Positions 22,463 through 33,496 of a stretch of DNA of 64,000 bases are shown piece after piece; position 1 is the stretch's first letter, and each line of letters starts with the position of its first letter. The translations under genes and the position numbers were made by a program. The stretch is from assembly GCA_900291925.1 (NCBI GenBank), contig UWYS01000022.1, forward strand, positions 369,501-433,500. The letters run 5' to 3'. This stretch comes from Thecaphora thlaspeos (Eukaryota > Basidiomycota > Ustilaginomycetes > Urocystidales > Glomosporiaceae). A model generated the notes under the pieces. That model worked only from the letters and a program-made list of their open reading frames with translations. It ran no database searches and had not been told where the DNA came from.

Positions 22463-24005
22463 ATGGCGAGTCATTTCTCCAGCGGGGCCTATACCGCCGT
22501 CGCCGGCTCATCGTCAACCTCGGCGGGGGCCGTCGGCGGTTTCCACCCTTCGTCTCCCTCTGGCTCCTTCTCTACAATCTCGCCCCACCTCGGCCAGACA
22601 CGATCGCGCACCCTCCTCTTCCTCTCCTATAGAGACACGGCAGCACGGACCACGAAACGGCCATCCGGAAGCGTCTCGTCTGGCAGCGGCAGCCTGTACT
22701 TTCAGGCTCCCTACACGGACGGCGACGGCGACGGCGACGGCGACCCGCTCAACTCATCGAGTGTCAACCACTCGGAGCAGCAGCGCCTCCTCGGCTCCTC
22801 TTCCCCGTCTTCGGCTCGCAACAGCCACGACCGCGCGCATACCTCGATCGAGCTAGGCATGGATACGGGGAGAGCGAGGGGCACGAGGGGCGGCGGCAAC
22901 GACGATGGCGGGTCGGAGCTCCCGCCAAAGTGGATGGACATCACCGACCAAGTCGACTCGATCCTCGCCTCGATCCGTCCACGCATGGACTCCCTCTCCC
23001 GCCTTCACGAAAAGCACCTCCGTCCCGGCTTCACCAATAAGTCATCGGAAGAAAAGCAGATCGAGGCGCTCGCCCTCTCCATCACGCAGGACTTTCGACG
23101 CAGCTCGCGCCTCGTCGCCGGCCTCGCCTCCTTCACCCAGCACCTGATCCGAGAAGCCAAAAAGGGAGGGAGCAGCACCACCGTCAGGCAAATAGCTCTC
23201 GCGCAGAACGTACAGACCGCCCTAGCGTCGAGGGTGCAGGACCTGAGCGGCGCGTTCCGAAAGCAGCAGACCGTATATCTGCGCAGGATGAAAGGGATGG
23301 AGGTGCGCGATCGCGACATACGCGCAGCTCAGGGCCTGGCGGGCGCCCCGTTTGCCAGTAGCGCGAGGGAGCGAGACGAGTTCAGAGACAGCGAGCTGGC
23401 CGTAAGGGAGGACATGGAGCTGGTGAGTTGCGGCGGTTGCGGTTCGAACAGGCCGTTAGGCTCAAGGGCAGCGAGCGACAAGGACCACTGAGCTCGCTCA
23501 ATCTGACCCGTTCTTTTCTATGTCTCCGCCACCGCATCTCCTGCAGTCTCGCACAGCCTCTTTGGCAACCAAGACGCACGCCCAATCGCAAGCACAAGAC
23601 CTCGTTGTGCTCGAATCCTCTTCCGCCCTGGCCGATGCCGAGATCCAGCAGCGCGATCGAGAAATCACCGAGATTGCCAAGTCGATCCAGGAGCTGGCGA
23701 GCCTGTTTGGCGATCTCCAGACGCTTGTCATCGATCAGGGGACGATGCTGGATCGCATCGACTTCAACGTCGAGCTCATGAGCCGCGAGATGGAGGGGGC
23801 GGTCAAGGAGCTCGAGGTGGCGACGGGCTATCAGCGGAGGACGGGGAGGAGGCAATGCATCCTCTTCCTTATCCTCTGCATCACGCTGTTGGTCGCTATA
23901 CTGATCATCAAGCCGTTTTGGAGGTTCTTTAGTGCCGGAGGGGCGGGCGGGGGTGGGACGGGGTCGTTGCCTTTACCTGAGCCTTCTCCGGCGTCAGCGT
24001 CGTAG
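22463..24005 (+). CDS. TLG2: Tlg2/syntaxin-16-like t-SNARE
   Basis: Exons 22463-23422 and 23547-24005, 472 aa; intron GTGAGT...CTGCAG, phase 0, joins DMEL to SRTASL. Seen: an N-terminal RTLLFLSYRD peptide (about 50-60, like the Sly1/Vps45-binding N-peptide region of Tlg2), an Habc-like helical domain after PPKWMDITDQVDSIL, a SNARE coiled coil from LADAEIQQRDREITEIAKSI with the zero-layer Gln in VIDQGTMLDRID, and a C-terminal membrane anchor (ILFLILCITLLVAILIIKPF). Known: Tlg2 is the Qa-SNARE of endosome-to-TGN fusion. A start at 22364 is possible, but MASHFSSG fits better. Confidence 0.92.
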
Positions 24006-24265
24006 GACGGACACATCCACCTACCTGGTGCGGCCACCTCATGTTCACATGGGCCGATGCCGCATCGTCTGTTGCAATTCAGGCGAAGAGAGGCGGCAGC
24101 CCACCCGCACACAGACAAGCCCTTGGTTGACCTGCTGGCTGTGCGGGCAACAGGAGTGTGTCATACAGGACTGCGCGATGCTTTGATTGTGACGAAGCAG
24201 CGATGTGGTGCTAGAGATGGATGCTTTACAGGGGAGCTGCTCACTGTTGTCGGAAGGGAGAGTCT

Positions 24266-24865
24266 CTATGATCGAGCCGCACCACCGAGCTATCAACGCA
24301 AACAAGACCCGAGACGAAGAAAAGGCGACACGACCAACGTCAGTAATCCTTCGACCGCCATGCATCTTGATTGCCATGACGGTGTGAGGGACAGACTCAC
24401 CATGATGCTCTCCATCTCCTCTTCTCCAAGTACGAGTGCAGGGGTCCTCCAGAACCTCTCAGGAAGCAGATGTGTATCTTCGGCCACCTCCCTACCCTTC
24501 ATCGACACGTTTCCAAGCAGACCGCCGGAAGGTCCCTTTGAAGAGGAGGAGGATGCGGACGAGGCGGTAGGGTCCTTGAGTTTTGAAGGGTCAAAGTGAG
24601 GACCGGATTCGTAGGCTTCTTGGAACTTTTGAAAGTTGGACGCGATGCTCTCCGGTGCGGCGGGGTGGGGATGGGGGACGTGGGCTTCTACGGAAAGGGG
24701 GCGGAGACGGGGAGGAAGGAGGGAGGGAGAGAATGGTGGGTTAGATGACGGGCTCGATAGAGGGCGTAGTTTGGGGCGGTGGAGCTTACCCTTGGGCGCC
24801 TTTCGATCCGGGAAGCGGATACGCTGCTTGTGTACGTGTGCTCGTCGGGCCAGTGTCCTCAGCAT
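24266..24865 (-). CDS. KGD4: Alpha-ketoglutarate dehydrogenase subunit 4 (Kgd4/MRPS36-like), three exons
   Basis: Exons 24865-24790, 24687-24401 and 24289-24266, 128 aa. Introns: GTAAGC...CCGTAG (phase 1) and GTGAGT...TGATAG (phase 0). Seen: N-terminal RIRFPDRKAPKE, then PHPHPAAP, and the C-terminal block LPERFWRTPALVLGEEEMES ending IMLGGAARS. Known: human MRPS36/KGD4 has IRFPDRR near its start and a C-terminal EEMEFIQRGG; yeast Kgd4 (Ymr31) ends HELESINSGG. This protein is the adaptor tethering E3 to the 2-oxoglutarate dehydrogenase core in mitochondria. The last exon codes only seven residues, but those complete the conserved end, which supports the splice model. The middle is Ser-rich. Confidence 0.85.
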
Positions 24866-25607
24866 GTTGGGCGTGTGTCTGTTCTTCGTGTGCGTGTGGT
24901 GTCGTCGATGTTGCGTGGGGTGTGTGGATCGTGTATGGTGGTGTGAGGTGCGGTGGGGAGGAGCGCGGGAAGGGAAGACGGGGAGCAACAAGGGAGGACA
25001 ACGGTGATCCGAAGGATTTGGCGAGCCAACGCCTCTGCGCCGTGCCCGCGTCCGCTTTGAGCCGATTCGGGCCGCCCATCTGTCCGTCCGCCTCGCCAGC
25101 GTCAAAAGCAAAGTGGAGAGGCGCCAGGCGCGAGGGCGAGGGGCGACGCACGGGGAGGAGCATCGGGGATCCCCGATGTCACTCTGTGGATCGGGGACGC
25201 GGCGGCGTGTGTTGGTCGGCCTGGCGTTGTGGAGGCGGCGGGGTCTTGGGACGCGCGTCGACCCCTTCCTCACACAGCTTCCATCTCCACTACCATCCTC
25301 CGCACCTCTTCTCGCCTGAATCCTTCCAGCACGCCTGTCGCCCATACTCGCCCATCGATATCCTTGCCACTTCTTCTTCATCCCGGGGCGTAGGGACAGC
25401 GCCGAGCAGCCTTTGCATTCTCCACTCTTTCACGCCTTCGGCCATCCGCCACCGACCACGGCGTCCGCATCCACGCCTTCCCGACCACCTCACGCCAGGC
25501 ACGGCCAAACAGTCCTGACCCTTTTACGCCAACATTCACAGAGAGGGTTCCCGGCCATCACGCACTCAGCGTCCACCTCCCTCCCCCTGCCTCCTCCTGG
25601 ACCAACA
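24866..25607. promoter_or_regulatory. Divergent promoter region KGD4/PITH-CENP-T with an 18-bp palindrome
   Basis: 742 bases. A perfect palindrome CATCGGGGATCCCCGATG spans 25161-25178, and a half-site GATCGGGGA follows about 15 bases later. ACGCG cores occur near 25195 and 25250. The last 200 bases are C-rich 5' UTR-like sequence. Confidence 0.55.
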
Positions 25608-28600
25608 ATGAGCTGCAACCCGGCCAACGAGCAGGACAGCAGGGATGACGGTGGTGAAGATGGATCGCGCCAGCTCGATCAGGGCTCGTCGTCGTCGGGC
25701 GCTCTCTTCGCCGTCGATGGCGACGCAACCAGCCTCTTCCAGTACATCCTCCGAGACAAGGTTTGGGGCACCAACCTCGACCCACCCGAGTCGGCCAAGG
25801 ACGTTATCAAACCGTGGCACCAACGCCTCTCGACCGCCGAGTGCGTCCAGTCCAACGTGGACGACCAGCTTACCATCACCGTCCCCTTCACCTGCCCCGT
25901 ACGCGTGAAATCGATCATGATCAACACGGGCACCGGTGATTTTGCACCGACGCGCTGCCGCGCCTTTGTCAACCGTCCGGACGGCATCGACTTTGACGAG
26001 GCCGACGCTGCCACCGCCGACACCCATCCTGCTGGTCAGCCGACCACGCGGATCGCAGCCACCCTGGGCGCCGTCGGCAGCGGCAAGGCACAAGCCGACT
26101 TTGCCCTCCTCCAGGGTCAGGAGGGCATGATCGAGTACCCTGTCAGCGTCGCACGCTTTTCATCGACAAACTCGGTCACACTCGTCCTCTCCCACTCCAA
26201 CGCTACCACCCTCTCGCGCTTCTTTTACCTCGGCTTCCGCGGCACCGCCCCCCAGCTGAGCAAGGATCCCTCCGAGATGCTCGACATTGCCACCGCCAAC
26301 GCCGCCGACAAGCCTGTCGACGGCTTACGCGAGAAGCGCACCGCAAGCCACGGTCTGGCCGGTGGCAGCGGTAGCGGCTCGCAGGGCTCGCTGCGCTACG
26401 TCGTCTCCGACCGCGACACTGCACAGAGGATTGCTGATCTGGCGCAGGGAAGCGGCAGTAGTCCACGACGCAAGGGAACCGCCGGCAGTACAGCCGCGCC
26501 CAATACAACACCGCGCAAGGGTGGCTCGTCTATCAGAAGTGGCGGAGGAGGGGCGGCCGCTGCCAATGACCCTTCCTCACCCGCCCCTGGCGCCACAGTT
26601 AGCACCTCGGGCGCCGCTGTCGCCTCTGACCCTGCCAGCAGAAGGCGATCGCTGTCACAGCCGCCGCCGGCAGACACCCTTGCTCGTCACCTGCATCAGC
26701 AGCAGGCCAAAGAGCAACAGCAGCGACTCCAGCAGCAGCAAAGCGCGATGACGGTCGGTGCCGGGCCATCACTGTTGCGCACGCCCGGACGCTCCGCTGC
26801 GACGGGAAAGACGCCGCTGCGGTCAGCCATCAAGGCGGGCGCTTCCACCACCGCCGCCGCGACGCCAGGCAGACGGGCGCTCGGGACGCCGCATCGGCCG
26901 GGCGAGCACTCGGTCGGGACCCTGGCGCAGACGCCAGCCACCGAGATGCGCAAGAAGCGCAACGAGGCGCTAATAGCGAGCGCCCAACGCACGCGCGAGA
27001 AGCGGCGCCAGAGCACCTGGGGGGTTGGCGGCTGGGGCGGAGGCCGCGAAGAGTCGCCGTTCGACTTGCTTCGGCGGCTGGCGCGTGCACCTGGCTTCGT
27101 AGTCCCGCCGACGCCGCAACAGGCGGCCGAGGATGCCGTTAAGATGCCGCCACCTCCAGGCTCCGCTGCTGCCGCTTCGACCGCGGCTAGACGTGCCTCG
27201 TCCTCTTCGGCTGCATCTGCTAGGGATGGTCTCGGCGCCGGCCCTGGAACTGGTGGCGGTAGGAGCTCGACCTCTGGGCGGCAGAGCAGCATGTTGCGGC
27301 CGGGAGAGAGCGTGCCGGGCGATCTGACGCGTGAAAGCGATGGCCCGGAAGACAGCGCTGATGTGAACGAATCGAGGGACGCGTCGGAAACCTCCTCTTG
27401 GATCGGTCGCGCTCCTGGCAACAAAGGAGGGGCTGACGTCTCGCTCGCATCAGAGGTGGGGGCGGCGCGGAGGAAGTCACTGATCCGCGGCGGCATCTTT
27501 GCGGCGCTGGCGGAGCGGGGCCGGAACGTCTCGGCGCGAGCATCGGACGCGGCCTCCCGCCTCTCGCTCGGGTTGGCCGGCGACGTGTCGGCCCTGTCTG
27601 CTACGACGTCGGCGCTCGGAGGGCTGCGCGAGACCGAGCTGGAAAAGTCGCTGGTGGTCTCGTTGGGCGACCTCGACGATAGCAGCCTTGCTTCGTCGTC
27701 ACAGGAGGGCCTCAGCCTATTGACCGAGACGGACGCGCGGGCCCTGGAGCGGCTGGACGAGCTGATGCGGAGGAGTCTCTTCAGCAACGACAGCGGGCTC
27801 TCGCTCGGCGGCCCTGGCGAGGACGACGATGACCAGAGCCGCAGCCGCAGTCGGTACACAAAGTGAGTGCTTCCACCTGCCCGTGTGTCTGAGCTGCAAG
27901 CGTTTAGAGAGGCTGACATCCTCGACGCCTTTCATCTTTCACTTATCGCCCTTGCGCTCACTTGAACAGAAGCTTCATGCGGTCCGTTTCAGATCCTCTT
28001 CAAATGGAGGACGAAGGCGAGGAAGACGACGAGGGAGGTGCAGGGGCAGACACAGGCGATTACAGCGCCCTTCTCGCCGACCACGACGCGGGCGGCGAGA
28101 GCATGCAGGACGACTCAATTGCAGTCGATGAACCGTCGATCGCCAGCTCGGCCCCAGACGCTCAGTCGATGCAGCGCGATGACGACGATCGCGATCGGAC
28201 CCGGAGCCGCGCCACGCTCGACGACTCAGTCCAAGATGAAAGTCACGTCACGATCGGCAGCACCGACGCCGGCGGTCTGTCGTCCGAGGTCTCGCGCGCC
28301 GGTCTCGACGCCAACGACTCGTCGCTCAGTCGTCTGCAGCAGCTGGACGATGATTTGCGATCGCGCACCGACATCCTTACGGACGCGGGCGACATTTCGG
28401 GTATCAGCGCGCCCCTCGAGGCGCTGTCGGACCAGGACGACGACGACAACGATCACGAGCAAGGCTTCGGAACGGCGAGCACGGATCTCGATGACGACGA
28501 CGACGATGCCGGCAGCGCGGACGACGGCGTCGGCGCGGGCGATGCGAGCGTGCGCAAGCTCGACCTGATGAACCCAAAAGATCTCAACGCTCTGCTGAAG

Positions 28601-29377
28601 CGTCGCATCGTCCGAAAGCGAAAGGCGCGCGTCTCACCGTACACGGGCAACACGATCCCTCAGCTCCCGGCCTCTACGCTGAAGGACCTCTTTAGCTCCT
28701 TTCTCAATCCGAGCGCTGCCACACAGACATCCGCCTCTCTGCTCGGCTCCTCTTCCTCTTCGGGTCGACGAGCTCGCTTCAAACTGGACAAAACCACGCT
28801 CGAAGAGGTGGAAGAGGCGAGTCACGACTTCTTTGCCTCCTTTGCGCAGCAACTGCACCAACAAGCTCGGATGCGTACAAAGAGACGCAGCAGCAGCAGC
28901 AGCGAAGGAGGAGGCGGTGTGACGATGACGGAGTTGGACGTTCTCTCGCTCCTGAGGCAGCAGGGTCACGTTACGGCTCGATCGGATGTGACGTCGATCG
29001 CACACAGGTTGTTGCCGAGGGAAGCGGTGGATCTGATGAACCTCGCCAAGTTTGCGAGCGTCGGGACGGAGTTGGCAACGCCTAGCGTTGCGACGATGCT
29101 GAGACGCGTCGGTGCGCGTGCGAACGAGACGGGGTCACATGGTGCTGTCTCGGTCAAGAAGCGAGCTAGACAGCCGCAAGAGGAGGAGGAACAACAGGAG
29201 GACGACGACGACGACGACCAAGACGTTTCAGACGACAATGACGAGGGGGGGGAGACATCACTTTCGAGAAACGCTCAAAGACCCGCAAGCAAGAAGGGGA
29301 GAAAAGGTGGGACGACGCACTTGAACCTACCAAGGACACCAATTAGACGGTCGGGCGTCGCGACGACGAAACGTTGA
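25608..29377 (+). CDS. PITH domain fused in frame to CENP-T (kinetochore histone-fold protein)
   Basis: Exons 25608-27862 and 27970-29377, 1220 aa; intron GTGAGT...AACAG in phase 2. Residues about 34-220 are a PITH domain (LFQYILRDKVWGTN, KPWHQRL, VKSIMINTG, FYLGFRGT). No stop follows: the frame continues through a disordered region with seven TP sites (RTPGR, KTPLR, ATPGR, GTPHR), a basic RKSLIRGG segment, an acidic region, and at about 984-1112 a histone fold (STLKDLFSSF, EASHDFFASFAQQL, MTELDVLSLLRQQGHV, LLPREAVDLM) of CENP-T type. Known: CENP-T pairs with CENP-W on centromeric DNA and its N-terminus, CDK-phosphorylated, recruits Ndc80. PITHD1-type proteins usually stand alone at about 210 aa. 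The fusion could be real, or two genes sharing one open frame. Confidence 0.75.
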
Positions 29378-30060
29378 TCCGCCGAGTAGTGCCCCCTCTC
29401 TTGTTGTATCGTATCGTATTGTATTGATCGAGTGAGGAACGACGCTGTACATACACACGTCTCATCCAGAGTTGACTCTGGACGGCTGTATGTACCTGGT
29501 TGTCTCGCCAGATACAGGTCTTTATCCGACCGACAGGACAGGCAGGATCGTCCGTCTGCGGTATCTGTAGTCACGAGTGGCACGGCATCTGATTTTTAGC
29601 GAAATTCGCCCTCTCTTTTGATCGATTTGACTTGGCTTCGTCCCATGTTCTCTCTTTCTCCCTTTCTTGTTCCTTAGGTAGTCTATCGTGGTTCGTAGCA
29701 TTCTTGATGCTGTCCACCCTCGATAGGATGTTTGTGCGTGCGTGGCTATGCGCTGTTTCTCGGAAGAGTAGAAAGTCTGTTCATCGGCTTGGAAGAGATC
29801 CCTTACCCGGTTTTGATGGCAATGGACGAAGGCTGTCAAGCGATCAAGAGTCAGTTTCAGACAGAAGGGGAGGAGCAGACGGATGACAGACGACAGGGCA
29901 GTCACTTGGATCAGGCGGTGGGATGTGACGAAGCGCGCGTCAAGACAGTTCCAATCCCTGAACAACGGACGAACGAGCAGAACAGCAGGCGTGATGGTAA
30001 AGTACAGGGAAGCAGGAAAGGGGCCGGCTCACCGGGGTAGAAGCGTCAACACGAGACCGA
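29378..30060. other. Convergent 3' region CENP-T/MBP1
   Basis: 683 bases with lower GC and no recognised gene. It includes GTATCGTATCGTATTGTATTG at 29407-29426, a short degenerate repeat. Confidence 0.5.
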
Positions 30061-32444
30061 TCACGCCGAGGCTCCTCCAGCGTTGGTAGCATTGGCAGCG
30101 GCGGCGGCGGCAGCCGCTGCTCCGGCACCTCTCAGCATCATGGCGGCGTCGCGGGCGCGTGCGTCTGAGCCGGCGCCATCGTCCTGTCTACCCGAGCCGG
30201 CAGGCTGGCCCTCTTGAAGCAGCTCGCACAGCACGCCGACGACGGCATCGACCTCGTCGGGAGCAATGCCGCCACAGCCCGCGGCGATCAGCCTCCTGTA
30301 GGCTGCCATCGTCCTGCCCGTACCCTGCTCGCGAGCGCGCGCGACAAATGTGTCGACCAGCTCGCTACGCTTGCCGCGCACCTCGTCGAGCTGCTTCCTC
30401 AGGTCGGCGATGGCTGTCTTGATGTCTTTGCCCTCTGGCAGACCCGAGATGAACTCCTTGGCGTCCGCACCGCCAGCCTGGCCGTTGACGCCGTTGGCGG
30501 CGCTGCTCTCGACCAGCTTGCCCTCTGCCGTGCCCGTCTCGGTCCTCGCCTTCTTGAGGACCTCCTTGTCGCGCTGCCACTCGCCATCCATCGCCTCACG
30601 GTTCCGCTTCCCCAGCCCCGCCTTGAGCGCGCCTTCGAACTGCTCGACCGTCTTGCGCTCGTTTTTGACGTCCTTGGCCTCGTCGTTCAGCCCCTCGGCG
30701 ACGCGCGCGCTCTCCTCGATCTCGCCCTGTATTTGCTTCAGCAGGCTGTGCGCCTGCGTCAGTTTCTTGTCGGCCGCCGTCACCTCGCTGTCGTAGCTGT
30801 CGGCGAGGCTGTGGAGGAGCGTGCTCATCAGCGTGAGGGTGCGTCCGGCTGTCCGCTGTCCCGCCTCCGAGGTGTGCATGCTGGCGGTGGGGAGGACTGG
30901 GAGGCCATCGCCGCCGATCCGCGACGGGCTGGAGCGGAAGCGCTCGTCCTCGACGATGTAGTCCTCGGCGTTCTTGCCCTCCTTGTTGCGGATCTTGGGG
31001 TCGCCGCCGTGCTCAAGGATCAGGCGGACGAGGCGCTTGGAGCGGGCACGCGCGGCCATCGACAGCGGCGTCTCGCCCTCGTCGTCCTGGAAGTTGAGGA
31101 TATCGGCCAGTTGGTTGCCGTAGTCGGCCAGACGGTTGATCATCGTCTCCATGTAGTAGCGGCTCGCGTGCGGCTTGCCCCGGCTGAGCGCCAGGTCGAT
31201 GACGTGGTGGAAGACGGTGCGGTCGTTGCGGTCGATGTTGAGGATGCTGCGGTGGAGGAGCTCGAAGAGCTCGGGGAACTTGCGCAGATCATAGTTGTTG
31301 GAGAACATCGCCGCGCGCATCAGCGCCGTCTGACCGTTGGCGTTGACGCGGAAGATGTCGGCACCGGCCGACAGCAGCAGCTTGACGACGCGGATCCGGC
31401 CCATGGCGCAGGCCCAGTGGAGCGCCGTGTGCTCGTCGTCGTCGATGCTCATGTTGGCGTCGAAGTCGGCCGGAGGGTTGATCAGCAGCGAAGGAACCGT
31501 CGTGTTCTCCGTGACAAAGTAGTCGAGGATGAGGTCGGCGTAGCGCGCTTGCATGCTGGTCCCCTTGCTGCCGTTCAGACCGGTGGGATCATACATGTTG
31601 GCGACGCGGTCGGCGGCGATGGGGCTCGGCGTCCGCGACGAGCTGCTGATGTCGCTAGGGGGCGGGCTGATGCTGCCCTCCGAAACGTCAATCTTGGCGG
31701 CCGACGCAACTTCCGAGTCGGTCTCGAGGCTGGTGGCGCGCCTTGAGCGTCCCAGAGCGGCCGCATCGGCAGCGGCGGCCTTCTTTGCGCGGCCCGCGCC
31801 GGCGATGGTGTGCTTGGGCGCCGGAGGGGGCGACTCTGTCGACGGGACATAGGAGGTGATGGGATGCAGCAATTCGCGGATGTTGTACTTGTCGGCCAGC
31901 TCGATGGCGGTCTCGAGAGGGATCCATGTTCCTGTTCCGAGTCAAATAGCGGTGACAGAGTCAGGCCACAGGACAGAGAGGTATCAGCGCCCGATCTTGC
32001 CGCGCAGTGGCAGCGTGCAAGCGGCGACAGCCACAGAGGCCCGTCAGCGAAAGAGACAAGAGGCCGGCGCGTACTCACCTTGGTACTTTCCGTAGCCTCC
32101 CTGGATCTTTTCGTGGGTGCCTTTCTGGACCTCTCGCTCGAGGACGCGTGTTCGCTGCGGCTTGTCGAGCCCGACGACCTTGAGGATCTGTGTGGCATTG
32201 AGCCACCCGTCGGAGCGGCGCCTCATGACGGCGACGGTGTTGATGATGCACTCGTACACCGGCACACCCGAGTAGGTGGCCTGAGATGCCAGGATTGGGG
32301 GGCAGAGCGGACAGCAGATTGGCAGGGTACGGGCTCAGCTGAGCTGTCGAATGTTCCAGGGCGAAGCTGACGAAGACACTGCTTGCAGCGTAGCTGTTTC
32401 AAGAGCCTATCACTCACCTTGAAGATGGTCTTGTCATTCGACAT
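30061..32444 (-). CDS. MBP1: APSES/KilA-N cell-cycle transcription factor (MBF subunit, Mbp1-like)
   Basis: Exons 32444-32418, 32280-32079 and 31931-30061, 699 aa. Introns have GTGAGT donors; phases 0 and 1 are restored. Seen: a nine-residue first exon (MSNDKTIFK), then [20 protein letters not shown] and [18 protein letters not shown], the APSES DNA-binding domain (about 10-95, ending [12 protein letters not shown]). Ankyrin repeats follow at about 247 ([20 protein letters not shown]) and 362 ([20 protein letters not shown]), then a coiled coil with [17 protein letters not shown] and a C-terminal Ala-rich end. Known: such proteins pair with a Swi6-type partner and bind MCB (ACGCGT) sites to drive G1/S genes. 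The first intron (32417-32281) is near the start, typical for this family. Confidence 0.93.
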
Positions 32445-33496
32445 GGCTACGCTTGTCCTTTGAGACTAGTCTTGTCGGTTCGATGGGGGTTCGCAGCGCG
32501 GCTTGGGGTGGGACGGATGTTACGGGAGGTGAGAGGACAACTGGATGCAAGAGGGGCGGTGTTGAAGGCTCGAGATGGAACGGGATGATGGCGTCGTGGC
32601 TCCTAACTGGACGGGGCTTGGACAAAGGGGCGGCTTCCGTGTCTCGACCAGGGCAAAGCGGATGATGGGTGGGGCGGCGACGTGGAAGGCAACCGTGACC
32701 GTGAGGAGATTCTTGAGGTAGGGTCAGCGAAGCGACGATTGTCGAATGAGCTGCGACGCGCTGAAGCGGATGGTGGGGGAGAGTGGGGTGTTGCGATACA
32801 AGCGCTGCGAAGGGCGGGAGAGAAGGGTGAGGCGTTGGTAGGATACGGTTAACGTTCGAGCCGTAGGCTTCTTGCTCCACCGAGCCAGCTGCTCTCGCGT
32901 CGGTCACCCTGGCCCCTTCGTGCCTCGCTCGTCCTTTTCGACGGCCCCAGACCGTGTCTCCTGACGGGCCTGGGCGCTGGGTGCCTTTTCCTCGGCGCGT
33001 CCCGGAGCACGGGCGTCAAGCCGCTCGCGGCCCATTGGCGTGTGTTGCATTTGGCGTTTGCCTCGGAACGCGGAAGCTGGCTTGGATAGGTCGGAGCCGC
33101 TTCCGTGGCGCGGGGGGACCCCCCGGCGCGGAGCGAAAGTTTTCGCAGCCTCGTTGGCCTGGACTGGCCTCGCTCGTCTGGCCTTGGCTACCTGCGAAGA
33201 AGCTCGCTCTCTCCCTCGACCAACCAAAGGACACCCCTTCCGTACCCCTCGCCAGCAGCCAGACCGGAGAAGCCGAAACCAACCCCAGATCGGATCGATC
33301 CTACTCTAAAACCATCCTCCTGCACTATCACCGCTCACTAGCCAGCTACAGTTGTATCCCTCTACAGCACCGCTGCCACCGCTACGCCCTTTCATTGTCT
33401 CGTCTCACCTCGGAGCTCTTCGCCGCAACGTGACCATCCCTCGAACCTTGTGCGCCTGCTTCACACATCACAGTCACACCGACACAGCTTTCGACC
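32445..33496. promoter_or_regulatory. Divergent promoter region MBP1/EMG1
   Basis: About 1.05 kb with no recognised gene. A G6-A-C6 inverted repeat lies at 33112-33124, flanked by GCGC on both sides (stem 33108-33129 with one bulge). The 200 bases before EMG1 are C/A-rich. Confidence 0.5.

Noticed and set aside
30214..31746. Open frame of 510 codons on the plus strand
   Set aside because: Antisense shadow of the MBP1-like factor, whose APSES and ankyrin motifs are clear on the minus strand.
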